From positions 806,001 through 870,000 of the forward strand of contig CBDANK010000003.1 in assembly GCA_965197565.1 (NCBI GenBank): a stretch of DNA of 64,000 bases. The letters run 5' to 3'. This DNA comes from G963667675 sp965197565. GTDB taxonomy: Bacteria; Chloroflexota; Dehalococcoidia; Lucifugimonadales; UBA3495. A program made the translations under genes and the position numbers. Positions 26,476 through 35,505 of the stretch are shown here, one piece after another (the stretch's first letter is position 1; the number at the start of each line of letters is the position of its first letter). Below the pieces are notes generated by a model. That model searched no databases, had not been told where the DNA came from, and worked only from the letters and a program-made list of their open reading frames with translations.

Positions 26476-27029
26476 CAACAATATCGATCAGGCCGGTCCG
26501 GGAGGCGCATGAGTGGGACTTTTTAGATAGCTCTACGTTCAATGATTACCTCAGGAATGCCCGAGTCGTTTCCAGCAAGACTCCCACTTTGCCTGATATT
26601 GCAATTAATGTTCATGGGACTCGGGCCTATAATAGCTGGGAATTTGAAGGGTGGGTTAACCAGTGGCGGGAATTGTGTATGGCGGAATGGTTTACCCCCA
26701 CGCTTAAGGCGATGGCAGCCCTACCGTGGGGGAGCGACAATTGGACTACGGGTGGCAGGCGCACCCAACCGACTGCGGTTGCCAACATGTTAAAGATATT
26801 AGTTGACGTTCTCGATAGCCACACTCCACCACCCAGCATAGGGCCTACGTGGAGCGGCGGTGTGCAGGCTGAATGGCATAGAAACAACGTGGACTTCGAG
26901 ATCGAAGTCGACCCACAGGGAGAGATTGAATATTTCTTCAGTAGTCCCAATGAAGAGCGTGAAGGGCGGGTTTGGGACGACCTTGACCAATTGGCCAAGT
27001 ACGTGCAGGCAATTACTATAAGTGAATGA
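26472..27029 (+). CDS. Hypothetical protein, second gene of TIGR04255 cassette
   Basis: A 185-residue protein with ATG 26472 overlapping the previous stop. I do not recognise a named family. It has no membrane segment and is rich in Trp (NSWEFEGWVNQW, PWGSDNWTTGG, PTWSGGVQAEWH). The C-terminal half has an alternating strand pattern (VDFEIEVDPQGEIEYFF) followed by a helix, like small sensor or immunity-type proteins. A start further upstream at 26457 is open but would overlap the first gene by 19 bases and lacks its own signal. Function not assignable. Confidence 0.7.
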   Translation: MTTISIRPVREAHEWDFLDSSTFNDYLRNARVVSSKTPTLPDIAINVHGTRAYNSWEFEGWVNQWRELCMAEWFTPTLKAMAALPWGSDNWTTGGRRTQPTAVANMLKILVDVLDSHTPPPSIGPTWSGGVQAEWHRNNVDFEIEVDPQGEIEYFFSSPNEEREGRVWDDLDQLAKYVQAITISE

Positions 27030-27379
27030 TGGAGTGCGATGGCGACGACGCCAGCATTGGCGACGACGAAACCGTGCTCCGGCGCGTAGCTGAAAACTTC
27101 ACCGTTTACGATGAAAACATACAAAGAATCCGCCCTAAAACACAATCCTTCAAGCAAGGCGACAAAGACGGCCTCGTTTCGGTGTACCTGAGTTCCGAGA
27201 CTACGCCGGAATCGGTTACCAGTGGCGGGCTGGAAAAATACTTGGTATCCGTAAAGGTGGGTGCTCTACGCGAACTGGGACTAGGACTGGTCCGAGACAC
27301 ATCATCGGGTGGACCGGGCCACTGCGTAATTACGGGAAAGAAGGCTGAACCGGATTATTCAGCAGGCCGAGTGGGTTGA
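27026..27379 (+). CDS. Hypothetical protein, third gene of TIGR04255 cassette
   Basis: A 117-residue protein overlapping the second gene by 4 bases (ATGA). It opens with an acidic stretch, then has TVLRRVAENFTVYDENIQRIRP, SFKQGDKDGLVSVYLS and GHCVITGKK. This pattern occurs in small uncharacterised proteins often found as third members of such gene pairs; I cannot name a family or catalytic site. It ends about 50 bases before the right flanking repeat. Confidence 0.68.
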   Translation: MMECDGDDASIGDDETVLRRVAENFTVYDENIQRIRPKTQSFKQGDKDGLVSVYLSSETTPESVTSGGLEKYLVSVKVGALRELGLGLVRDTSSGGPGHCVITGKKAEPDYSAGRVG

Positions 27380-27427
27380 AGGGTATGCGCCATTGGATAT
27401 GTAAAGACAGTGATTTGACCTTTCGAG

Positions 27428-27461
27428 ATTCTCCGCCTCTAGGGGTAGACCCCCCTCAGGG
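27428..27461. repeat. Right copy of 34-36 nt direct repeat, overlapping the argC 3' end
   Basis: ATTCTCCGCCTCTAGGGG then TAGACCCCCCTCAGGG matches 25266-25301. It includes the last codons of argC: on the minus strand the repeat begins CCCTGAG, of which CCC-TGA are the final Pro codon and stop. Overlap with the 3' end of a housekeeping gene is typical of an integration site, but a dispersed terminator-like repeat is also possible. Confidence 0.7.
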
Positions 27462-28487
27462 GTAGACGGCCAGTGCGTCCAAGGCCTCGGTCTCGGGGAA
27501 GGAGCACATGAGGTTCATGTTCTGCACCGCTTGGCCGGCTGCGCCCTTGACTAGGTTGTCCAAGCAGCTAATTACGATCAACCTGCCGGTGCGGTGGTCC
27601 ACCGTGGGATGAATCAGACACAGGTTGTTGCCCAAGGTCTGCTTGGTCTGCGGCGGGGTTGGCGTTACCTGGACAAAGGGATGATCGGCATAAAAATCCC
27701 GGTAGAGGTCCTGGACCTTTTGGGCGCTTTCCGCTCCGTTGTTGAACACGCCGGGCCGCAGCTTGGCGTAGCATGAACTGAGGATTCCTCTGGTCATTGG
27801 TATCAGGTGGGTTAGGAAAGTGACGCTGGGGGCTTCGTCGGCAAGGGGGGCTAACTCCTGGGTGATCTCCGGCAGGTGCCGGTGTCCCTTTAACGAGTAT
27901 GCGAAAACGTTTTCGTTGACCTCGGAAAAGTGATTGTTCATGCTCAAGCTCCGGCCGCCGCCGGAAACCCCGGACTTGCTGTCGATGATAACGTCCGGTT
28001 CGATGAGACCGGTCTTGATGGCTGGAGCCAGGGCCAGGACGGCGCTGGTGGGGTAACAGCCGGGGTTGGCTACCAAGCGGGCCGACCTGACCTCTTCCCG
28101 GTGCAACTCGGTCAAGCCGTAAACCGCTTCTTCCAAGTAGCTGGGGTCCTGGTGCTGGACCCCATACCACTCCTCGTATTCGTCGGCGTTTTTCAGCCGG
28201 AAATCGGCGCTAATGTCCACTACTTTTAGGCCCTGCTCCAGAGCCGGGACCACCGCCTCGGCGCTGGCCTTGTGGGGCAAGGCCGAAAAGACCAAGTCCA
28301 AGCTGCCGTTCAGTTCGGGAGCGATAGTCAGGTCCAGCACCGACAGATGGGGGAATACCTCGCCCAGCTTCTGTCCGGCGGCGCTGCGGCCGGTAACGCA
28401 AGTGATTTCCACTTCCGGATGCCGGTACAGGATCCGGGCCAACTCACAACCCGCATATCCGGTGATGTTGATGATTCCAACTTTCAC
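27456..28487 (-). CDS. argC: N-acetyl-gamma-glutamyl-phosphate reductase
   Basis: A 343-residue arginine biosynthesis enzyme that reduces N-acetylglutamyl phosphate to the semialdehyde with NADPH. It has the nucleotide-binding start MKVGIINITGYAGCELARIL, where the usual GATG loop reads ITGYAG. The catalytic Cys lies in VANPGCYPTSAVLALAP, and the substrate-site region SGVSGGGR follows. Length is normal. It is downstream of nth with a 4-base overlap. No other arg genes are in the window. Its 3' end carries the right flanking repeat of the TIGR04255 cassette. Confidence 0.95.
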   Translation of the reverse strand: MKVGIINITGYAGCELARILYRHPEVEITCVTGRSAAGQKLGEVFPHLSVLDLTIAPELNGSLDLVFSALPHKASAEAVVPALEQGLKVVDISADFRLKNADEYEEWYGVQHQDPSYLEEAVYGLTELHREEVRSARLVANPGCYPTSAVLALAPAIKTGLIEPDVIIDSKSGVSGGGRSLSMNNHFSEVNENVFAYSLKGHRHLPEITQELAPLADEAPSVTFLTHLIPMTRGILSSCYAKLRPGVFNNGAESAQKVQDLYRDFYADHPFVQVTPTPPQTKQTLGNNLCLIHPTVDHRTGRLIVISCLDNLVKGAAGQAVQNMNLMCSFPETEALDALAVYP

Positions 28488-29281
28488 GACTTGACCTCCT
28501 TCCCCGCTAAGCTGTGGGGCATCCGGGTTTTGGCGCGCCGGCGTTTGTCGGCTTTATCGAGGGTTTCTGCGCCGGCTCCGGCGTTCTGGTCCACGAACCG
28601 GTCTCGAGAGGGGCAGCGGGCAGCGACAACGCACTCCACACACCGGGGCCGCTGGGCCTTGCACACCTGGCGGCCATGAGTGATAAAAGCCAGGTGAAAC
28701 TGGAAAACCTGCTCCGGCGCCACCGCCGCCTCCAGGATGTCATGGGCTTTCTCGGCGTTGACTTTGGGTCCAATTAGCCCCAATCGCTGGCAGACCCGGT
28801 AAATGTGAGTGTCGATAGCCATGGCCGGCCTGCCCAGGGAGAAGCTGAGGATGATCCCGGCGGACTTGGGGCCGATGCCCGGGAGCTGTTTTAGCCACTC
28901 CTTGGCCTCGTTCAGGGGCATCTCACGCAAGAAGGACAGGTCCAAGGAACCGTTGAGCTCCAGGATTAGGTTCAAAACCTCTTTGATACGGGGCGCTTTT
29001 ACGCGGGCTAATCCGCCGGGGCTGATGGCGTCCTCTATTTCCGCCACGTTGCCCGCTGCCACCGCCTCCAAGTTTCCGAAACGGTCCATTAGAAGCCGAA
29101 AGGCCCGAGCGGAATTGATGTCCGAGGTGTGCTGGGACAGGATGGTGAGGACGACTTCATGGGCCGGGTCCAAACGAGGCTCCTCATCGAAAGGACCGTA
29201 CTGGGCCAACAGTAAGTCAATGGTGTCGGCAACATCGACACCGGACCCGGAGTTATCGGCAGTGATAGAGTCTGAAGGCAT
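28484..29281 (-). CDS. nth: Endonuclease III family DNA glycosylase/AP lyase
   Basis: A 265-residue HhH-GPD protein. The helix-hairpin-helix motif is LPGIGPKSAGIIL with the catalytic Lys, followed by AIDTHIYRVCQRLGL with the catalytic Asp. The C-terminal 4Fe-4S loop has C-x6-C-x2-C-x5-C as in canonical endonuclease III. It removes oxidised pyrimidines and nicks abasic sites. An extra C-terminal tail of about 40 residues is basic. It overlaps argC by 4 bases on the same strand. Confidence 0.9.
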   Translation of the reverse strand: MPSDSITADNSGSGVDVADTIDLLLAQYGPFDEEPRLDPAHEVVLTILSQHTSDINSARAFRLLMDRFGNLEAVAAGNVAEIEDAISPGGLARVKAPRIKEVLNLILELNGSLDLSFLREMPLNEAKEWLKQLPGIGPKSAGIILSFSLGRPAMAIDTHIYRVCQRLGLIGPKVNAEKAHDILEAAVAPEQVFQFHLAFITHGRQVCKAQRPRCVECVVAARCPSRDRFVDQNAGAGAETLDKADKRRRAKTRMPHSLAGKEVKS

Positions 29282-29337
29282 AACTTACATACATTGCATA
29301 CAGCGGAAATAAGGGGAAAGGCTTACGGGACACTAGC

Positions 29338-30237
29338 TCAGGACTGAGGGTCTCCCGGACGCCGCCGCTGTTCTGACCTGAGGAATTGCTCGAGGTCATG
29401 CACCAACTCTACTGGATCGGGGATCTCTGCGGCCATTGCCGACTCATCGTACTGACCCTCTAGCTTCTCCACGTAGGCGCTAAGCTGGTCATCTTTGGCG
29501 ACGGCAGCCGCCACTTGCTGGTCGAAAGTTTCCGCCGCCGTCTGTAACGCGCTCAGGTCTAAAGAAAGGTCCAGCAGGGCGGCCAATTTCATAACCAGAG
29601 TATAGCCGACCCGGTAGTTGGGCGCTGCTTGAAGGTAGTGGGGCGTGTGTCCCCACAAAGACAAATAGTCCAATCCCTGGTTATCGCAGGCTTCGATTAC
29701 GGCTGAGCTTATGCCTGTGGGTCCTTGGTAGTTGGACGCGCGAATCCCGGAATCATCCAACATTTCCTGAAAGCGGGCGTCTGAAGAGGAGCCGGTGAGC
29801 TTGACTCCCCGTGTGTGAGGGACCGCGTCCAGCAAAGCTCCGATATGCAACACCTTCTTGACGCCATGCTCTTGGGCCAAGTCTACAATAGTCTTGGAGT
29901 AGGTGCGCCAGCGGAGGCTTGGCTCTACGCCCAAGAAAGTCATTGCGCCTTTGGTTCCATTGGGTCCGGCCCAATAGGAGAACTTGTTTGCCGGCCAATG
30001 GACCCGCCGGCGCCCGTCGTGGGTGCGGGTAGTGTAGGGCCGGGTATGGCTGAAGTCGTAGAATTCCTCAGGGTCAATCTCGGCGAATTTCCTTGCTTCG
30101 AGGTTGCGTTGCAAATACTTTATCGCCGCGGTGGCGCTTTCACCGGCGTCGGCCCATCCTCCGAAGGCCATAATCAAGTGTTCCGTCTTGGCTTCAGGTC
30201 GCTGGAAAATTGTCAGATAAGTCATTTTGGAAGGCAC
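29338..30237 (-). CDS. PAC2 family protein
   Basis: A 299-residue protein with the PAC2 pattern near the N-terminus, LIMAFGGWADAGESATAAIKYL, then the EFYDFSHTRP motif and the later GPTGISSAVIEACDNQGLDYLSLWGHTPHYLQ block. PAC2 proteins are related to eukaryotic proteasome assembly chaperone 2; bacterial members are uncharacterised, though they often occur in actinobacteria and Chloroflexota that carry proteasome-like genes. No proteasome gene is in the window. Monocistronic in appearance. Confidence 0.88.
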   Translation of the reverse strand: MPSKMTYLTIFQRPEAKTEHLIMAFGGWADAGESATAAIKYLQRNLEARKFAEIDPEEFYDFSHTRPYTTRTHDGRRRVHWPANKFSYWAGPNGTKGAMTFLGVEPSLRWRTYSKTIVDLAQEHGVKKVLHIGALLDAVPHTRGVKLTGSSSDARFQEMLDDSGIRASNYQGPTGISSAVIEACDNQGLDYLSLWGHTPHYLQAAPNYRVGYTLVMKLAALLDLSLDLSALQTAAETFDQQVAAAVAKDDQLSAYVEKLEGQYDESAMAAEIPDPVELVHDLEQFLRSEQRRRPGDPQS

Positions 30238-30512
30238 GTTCCAGTGGGAGCAGGATAAAACTCTACGGCGGCGGACTCTATGGTGTACTTGGACACCCCG
30301 AGTCCAGCTTAATGAACCCTAGTGTAGCACCGGCATTAAGGCGCTACAAGCCAGCTTCACTCCATTGGCAGGGCCTTTCGATTGTTCGTCTGAACTATGA
30401 TTTCTTTGATTCAGGGATTTACAGGACCGGGAAATCATGCGAATCCCTTAATCCCGTGAATCCCGGTTCGGACGATTGCGCCAAGAACCGAAAGGCCCTG
30501 GCTCCATTTGGA

Positions 30513-31430
30513 CTAGGCCGGAAGGTGAGACAAGTATTGGGACACGTAATCCATGCCCGCCAGATCGCTGAAAGCGGAGGACAACCTTTCGGTGATGGGG
30601 CCGGGCACCCGGCCGTCGCCGATGGTTGCGCCATTGACCGAGACCACCGGGCAAATGCAGAGACTGGTGGAGGTGAGGAAGGCCTCGTCTGCGGTATAGG
30701 CGTCGAATAGGTCCAGGTCCTTCACCCCGGTAGGTATGCCTAGACCGTCGGCCAGCTCCAAGACGGTCCCCCGGGTAATGCCTTCCAGCACGAATTGGGA
30801 CTGAGGGGTGGCCACCATCCCGTCTTTGACCAGGAAAATATTAGAACCTTTTCCTTCGGTCAGGTTGCCGCTTTCATCCAATAGGACAGCCCACGAACCT
30901 GGGTCCGTGCCATGCGCTTCCAGATCGGCCAAGACCATGTTCAGGTAGTTGTGGCTCTTGGCCCGAGGGCTCATGAACCGGGGGGGCACTCTGGGGACTG
31001 ATGGCGTGCTTACCCTGATGCCGTCCCGGTACAACTCCGCTCGCTTGGCGAAGGGTATGGGGTGGCTTTCGATGAGCACAGTGGGGGTGGATTCCTCTCC
31101 CGGTTGGATCGCCTCTACGCCCCGGCTGATTCGCTGCATCACCCACATGTCCTGATTGTCCGGCAACAGCGGGTAGTTGTGGTTGACCACCTCCACCGAC
31201 CAATGCTCCATCTCTTCTTCATCGATACCCGGGTCGATTCGGAGGTAGCGGAGGGAATTGTACAACCGGCGAACATGATCCCGGAGTCTAAAGGGAGTCC
31301 CGTTAAAGGTCCGGGTAGCGTCAAAGACAGCGTCTCCGTAGATGAAGCCCCGGTCCCTTATGGGTATACCCACCTGGCTTTCCGGTCGGAGTTGGCCATT
31401 GAAGTAGACGATGTTTTCCGATTCAGACAT
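30513..31430 (-). CDS. Class IV aminotransferase (branched-chain or D-amino acid type)
   Basis: A 305-residue PLP enzyme of fold type IV. It has YGDAVFDATRTFNG near the start and the catalytic Lys in PRAKSHNYLNMVLADLEA. The cofactor motif LTEGKGSNIFLVKDG follows, with the C-terminal EAFLTSTSLCICPV. These fit BCAT/DAAT/ADC-lyase-like enzymes; the exact amino donor cannot be fixed from sequence. It lies just upstream of a CMD-family gene on the same strand (24 bases apart). Confidence 0.88.
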   Translation of the reverse strand: MSESENIVYFNGQLRPESQVGIPIRDRGFIYGDAVFDATRTFNGTPFRLRDHVRRLYNSLRYLRIDPGIDEEEMEHWSVEVVNHNYPLLPDNQDMWVMQRISRGVEAIQPGEESTPTVLIESHPIPFAKRAELYRDGIRVSTPSVPRVPPRFMSPRAKSHNYLNMVLADLEAHGTDPGSWAVLLDESGNLTEGKGSNIFLVKDGMVATPQSQFVLEGITRGTVLELADGLGIPTGVKDLDLFDAYTADEAFLTSTSLCICPVVSVNGATIGDGRVPGPITERLSSAFSDLAGMDYVSQYLSHLPA

Positions 31431-31454
31431 GGTTGTTCCTCTCTCTTGGTCGAT

Positions 31455-31760
31455 TTAGTCCATGAAAGCGTTGGCCCCGGTAACCAGGGCCGGCGTGCCG
31501 CCCATATAAAAAGCTACGGCCACCGCCTCGGCTATCTCCTCCTCGGTGGCTCCCATTCCTCTTGCCCGATTGGCTATGGCGGCTACGCCTTCGGGGTGGG
31601 CCAACAGTGCGTCGCAAATCATGGTCATCAGGGTTTTTACCTTGAGAGACAGAGCGCCGTCTTTCATTATCGACTCGCGCACTGCGGTGAAGTCTTTGAA
31701 CAGGACGGGGGCCGATTTTTCTAGTGCGGCCTGCCAGGGCGCCGCCTGGGGCTGCGTCAT
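31455..31760 (-). CDS. Carboxymuconolactone decarboxylase (AhpD-like) family protein
   Basis: A 101-residue all-helical protein. The start ATG at 31760 is fixed by a strong AAGGAGGT site; the longer frame to 31856 has none. The core LSLKVKTLMTMICDALLAHPEGVAAIANRARGMGATEEEIAEAVAVAF matches CMD-family proteins. The C-x-x-C pair of AhpD peroxidases is reduced to a single Cys (ICDALLAH), so a peroxidase role is unlikely. Substrate unknown. Confidence 0.85.
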   Translation of the reverse strand: MTQPQAAPWQAALEKSAPVLFKDFTAVRESIMKDGALSLKVKTLMTMICDALLAHPEGVAAIANRARGMGATEEEIAEAVAVAFYMGGTPALVTGANAFMD

Positions 31761-31911
31761 ACCAACACCTCCTTGAAATTCGTTATCGGCGCCAGGTCCG
31801 ACCCTCCGAAGGAGGACGCCAATTGCTTCGAAGACCTGGCGGCTAGCAAGCATCATATTCTATCGTCATGCCCGAACATTAAGCAACTTAACAATGTTGG
31901 ACCGCCAATCA

Positions 31912-31955
31912 ACCAAACAAAAACCGGCCGACCCCTTTGGGGAGTCGGTCGGCGG
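31912..31955 (-). terminator. Rho-independent terminator of the LLM oxidoreductase gene
   Basis: Read on the minus strand, about 12 base pairs (GCCGACCGAC ... CCCC / GGGG ... TCGGCCGG) with a 3-base loop and a 2-base bulge are followed by TTTTTGTTT. It lies 50 bases after the stop of the LLM gene at 32005. Confidence 0.8.
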
Positions 31956-32004
31956 AGTATGAGGACCGGAACTACGGGTGGTTGGGACGGAGCGGACTGG
32001 AGGC

Positions 32005-33192
32005 TTACACGTCAACCGGAGTTGCGGCCTGGGGTTTTTTGAAAGCGGGTATGACCTGCTTGCCGAACATCTCAATAGACTTCATAACGTCCTTGTGGCC
32101 CACGGTCTCGGTGGCCATCAGGAACTGTAATTGGTCCACCCCGCTTGCCTCATGGATCTTGGCGGCTTTTATGCAACTATCAGGGTCCCCGGCAACGATT
32201 ATTCCTCTTTCCGCCATGGTGTCGGCGTCGAACTCCTCCCAGATGCGCTGGGCCAAAGCGGAGCCGCCGGATAGATCGAAAGCTGCCGACTTGCTGCCGT
32301 TGCCTCCCTCGGCTTTGGCCTCGACATCGACGTAACGAGCGAAGTTGTGGGCCAGGTGGTCCGGAACTCCGCCCCACTGGTCTAGAAGGCGGGCGTACAC
32401 GTCCTTTTGGTCTTGAACGTAGGGCCGCCCCGGTCCAAAGAAGGTCTTTAGGGACTTGGCGCAAAGCTCCCTGGCCTGGGTATTGTCTTCGCCGCAATAG
32501 CCGAAGCAAGCACTGAGCCACTTGTTGTTAACCATGTCGCCCACGGGCTCGGCATTCTTGATATTTTCCCGGTAGGCCTTGATATGAGGTTCCAGGACCC
32601 CAGGGGCGTTGACACCCAGGGCCATGACTCCGATCCCTTTCCGGGCGGCCAACTCGTAGGTGGAGGGCTGCAATGCGGCGACCCATATAGGAGGGTGAGG
32701 CTTTTGATAAGGCTTGGGCAGCACCTGCCGCGGAGGAACGTTCCAGAAGCGTCCCTCCCACTCGAAAGTATCCGACCGCCAAATATTCGGGATCATTGTT
32801 AGGGACTCTTCCCACATCTCGCGGGTAAGCCGGGGGTCGATTCCCATGCCGGTCAGCTCGTAGGCCGCCGAGCGCCCCGTGCCGAATTCAACCCTTCCGT
32901 GAGATACATGGTCCAGCATGGCGATCCGTTCGGCTACCCGCACCGGGTGATGGTACGGAAGGATCACCACGCCGAAGCCCAGCCTGATGCGCTTTGTCTG
33001 GCCGGCCAAGGCCGATAGGATTATCTCAGGGCATGGAGACATAGAGAAAGTCGTCAGGAAGTGGTGCTCGACGAACCATACGGCGTCGAACCCCATTTCT
33101 TCGGCCAGAATGCACTGCTCAATCGTCTCCTCGACCACTGCATGGTCGTCCAGTTCAGGCCGCTGCATTTCGTAGGCTAGGGCAAACTCCAT
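32005..33192 (-). CDS. LLM class flavin-dependent oxidoreductase (luciferase-like)
   Basis: A 395-residue TIM-barrel enzyme from ATG 33192, chosen because MEFALAYEMQRP is the typical start and a GGAG site precedes it. It has VWFVEHHF, the LGFGVVILPYHHPVRVAERIAMLDHVSHGRVEFGTGRS block characteristic of alkanal-monooxygenase-like proteins, and the C-terminal GDPDSCIKAAKIHEASGVDQL. These enzymes use FMN or F420 to oxidise various organics; the substrate is not readable. A clear terminator follows. Confidence 0.9.
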   Translation of the reverse strand: MEFALAYEMQRPELDDHAVVEETIEQCILAEEMGFDAVWFVEHHFLTTFSMSPCPEIILSALAGQTKRIRLGFGVVILPYHHPVRVAERIAMLDHVSHGRVEFGTGRSAAYELTGMGIDPRLTREMWEESLTMIPNIWRSDTFEWEGRFWNVPPRQVLPKPYQKPHPPIWVAALQPSTYELAARKGIGVMALGVNAPGVLEPHIKAYRENIKNAEPVGDMVNNKWLSACFGYCGEDNTQARELCAKSLKTFFGPGRPYVQDQKDVYARLLDQWGGVPDHLAHNFARYVDVEAKAEGGNGSKSAAFDLSGGSALAQRIWEEFDADTMAERGIIVAGDPDSCIKAAKIHEASGVDQLQFLMATETVGHKDVMKSIEMFGKQVIPAFKKPQAATPVDV

Positions 33193-33327
33193 AGCTGCAC
33201 TCCATGGACCCGTCAATGGGTCTGGAAATTTCGGCCATTCTAAAGGAAACGGCCGGTCCGGGCAAGAATACCGCAAAATATTCCTGCCGCATAGGATGAC
33301 TCATCCGCGTTGTAATACGCGCCGGAG

Positions 33328-34539
33328 TCACGGCTCTCGGATCAACACTACCTCCAGTTGGACTGGCGACGTGACAATGGGTCCGGACTCCGACATGTAG
33401 GCGTCGATCTCCGAGCGTACCCCAAATTCCGGCAAGTAGATCCCCGGCTCTATGGAGAAGCCAATTCCCGGAATGACCCGACGGGTGTCCCGGGTCTCGA
33501 ACCCGTCCAGGTTCACCCCGTCGGCGTGAACTTCGCGGCCGATGCTGTGCCCCAAGCGATGAGTGAAGTAGTCGCCGTAACCCCGCTCGGCGATGTAGCG
33601 GCGGGCCACGTCATCCGCTTGCCATCCTTGAACCGCCAGACCCTGTTGAAAAGAGTCATCCAGGTATTTTAATGCGGCGTCACGGGCCCCGGTGACGATG
33701 CCAAAAACCTCCCGATGTTGTTCCGGGACTGTGTCGCCGACGTAAGCCACCCAGGTGATGTCCGCGTAGACACTGTGGTGACCCCCCGCGCCAAGGCTGG
33801 AGGAAGCAGGATGGTGGGCCGGTTTGGCCCACAAGTCGATTAGCATCCAGTCTCCCGGGCGGACCACGCTGCTGGCCTCGGCCGCAGGCTGGAAATGGGG
33901 ATCGGAAGCGTGAGCGTTGACGGCGACTATGGGGCCGTCGGGAGATTCCAGCCCTTCCTCCCGAAAGCGGCGGCGAATAAACTCGGCCACTTGGAACTCG
34001 GTGACGCCGTCCTTCAGGCTGGCCCCGGTATATTGGAAGGCTTCCTGGACTATTTCCCCCAGCTTGGCGGCGCTTCGGCGGTGCTCTTCCAACTGCTCGG
34101 CGCTCCATCGTTGAGTAACGAACTGCATCAGGTCGGCGGAGGATTCCACTGCCACTTCCAAGCTGCGCACCAATTCAATGGTGCCGGCATCCACCCTGGA
34201 GACCCTGGGCAATGCGCCCAGAGGCGAGTATTCCATGGCCACCCTGGAGCCGCTGGGGAGCATCCGTTGAAGGGAGGCTATCATGCTTTGGCGGCTGCTG
34301 TAGACGATAAGGTCCAGCCCGCAATCGGCGAACTTTCCGGCGTCTACGTGGTGCGTCAGAAGTTGCGGCGGCGATGCTGAAGGCACAAGAAGGAAGCACG
34401 GCCGGGTGACGTGGCCCGACGGCGTTACCAATTCCCTGAAAATAGGGTTGGAACTGCGGTAGTCGTGGACCAGCCAGCCCGGCAAGCCTTCTTGCTGCAT
34501 GAAGTCTTGAGTTATCTTGTAAACGCTCGAATCCGGCAT
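33328..34539 (-). CDS. M24 family metallopeptidase (Xaa-Pro peptidase-like)
   Basis: A 403-residue protein. Metal ligands are seen in order: Asp in LIDLWAKP, Asp in YADITWV, His in HRLGHSIGREVH, Glu in FSIEPGIY and Glu in GVRSEIDAYM. A His-rich insertion (PAHHPASSSLGAGGHH) sits between the first two ligands. The N-terminal creatinase-like domain covers about 170 residues. It is a distant paralogue of the enzyme at 9474-10658, which has a different insertion. Substrate unknown. Confidence 0.87.
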   Translation of the reverse strand: MPDSSVYKITQDFMQQEGLPGWLVHDYRSSNPIFRELVTPSGHVTRPCFLLVPSASPPQLLTHHVDAGKFADCGLDLIVYSSRQSMIASLQRMLPSGSRVAMEYSPLGALPRVSRVDAGTIELVRSLEVAVESSADLMQFVTQRWSAEQLEEHRRSAAKLGEIVQEAFQYTGASLKDGVTEFQVAEFIRRRFREEGLESPDGPIVAVNAHASDPHFQPAAEASSVVRPGDWMLIDLWAKPAHHPASSSLGAGGHHSVYADITWVAYVGDTVPEQHREVFGIVTGARDAALKYLDDSFQQGLAVQGWQADDVARRYIAERGYGDYFTHRLGHSIGREVHADGVNLDGFETRDTRRVIPGIGFSIEPGIYLPEFGVRSEIDAYMSESGPIVTSPVQLEVVLIREP

Positions 34540-34630
34540 ATTGGGTTATACCGCCTCATTCAAAGATGAACTTCTCTGGACCCATTTCCCCGTGCGGCGG
34601 CGGTCTTGGAGGTAATTGTGACGCCGGGGC

Positions 34631-35428
34631 TCACCGTGTGATTTCTTGGTGGGCGCCCCCGTCTAGGAAAATGTTAGTGCCGGTCAGGTACCCGGCCCGG
34701 TCCGAGGCCAGAAAGGTGACCAAGGCCGCCACTTCTTCCGGTTTGCCCAACCGCCGCATGGGAATGGTCGCTGTAGTTTCCTTGACCAGTTCCTCCGCGG
34801 TCCGGCCCTGCTCGCGGGCCCGGGCTTCAAACACCGATTTTAGATGCTTGGTCTGAATAGGCCCGGAAATCAGGTTGTTAACCGTAATGTTGAAGGGAGC
34901 CAGCTCGTTGGACAGCATCTTGGAATGGCCCATCAGCGCCAACTGGCTGGTGGTTGAAAGGTTTGGGGCGCCGTCCGGGTAATTTCCCCAGTGGGGCAGC
35001 AAGTGAACGATGCGGCCCCAATGCTGCTGTTTCATGTAAGAAATTACTTCTCGGGTGATCTGGATGGCGCTTAGGAAAGCTTTTTCTATGGAGGTCATGA
35101 TGGTTTCGTCATCGAACTCGGAGGGGCGGCCGGTGGGACTGTCACCCACGTGGTTAACCAAGATTCCGATTTGACCGAACCGGTTGAAAGTATCCCGGAC
35201 CACCCGGCGAATGTCCCTGGGCACCGAAAGGTCCGCAGGAATGGCCAGCACGTGCCGTTGGGAACCGAGACGGGCCAGCTCGATTTCTGTTCGTCTCAAG
35301 TCAACTTCGTTACGAGCCGAAATCGTGACGTTGGCTCCTTCCTGGACGAAAGCCGCAGCAATAGCCCGCCCCATACCCCGGCTGGAGCCTCCCACAATAG
35401 CGACCCGATCCTTTAGCCCCAGGTCCAT
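34631..35428 (-). CDS. Short-chain dehydrogenase homologue lacking catalytic residues
   Basis: A 265-residue Rossmann-fold SDR. The cofactor motif GGSSRGMGRAIA and the C-terminal GYLTGTNIFLDGGAH are intact. The active site is degenerate: the usual Y-x3-K is replaced by LSTTSQ, the Ser position reads VHLLPHWG and N-N-A-G reads NHVG. It probably binds a nucleotide or a partner without classical dehydrogenase chemistry, or uses a changed mechanism. The other SDR in the window (60366) keeps Y-T-T-S-K. It lies next to a CoA-transferase gene on the same strand. Confidence 0.85.
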   Translation of the reverse strand: MDLGLKDRVAIVGGSSRGMGRAIAAAFVQEGANVTISARNEVDLRRTEIELARLGSQRHVLAIPADLSVPRDIRRVVRDTFNRFGQIGILVNHVGDSPTGRPSEFDDETIMTSIEKAFLSAIQITREVISYMKQQHWGRIVHLLPHWGNYPDGAPNLSTTSQLALMGHSKMLSNELAPFNITVNNLISGPIQTKHLKSVFEARAREQGRTAEELVKETTATIPMRRLGKPEEVAALVTFLASDRAGYLTGTNIFLDGGAHQEITR

Positions 35429-35505
35429 GGACCTTCAACCTCCCGGCCCTCAGCGATTCGGTCACATAATATACGCCTATCCGGTATACGGCAACACGAG
35501 GGGGA

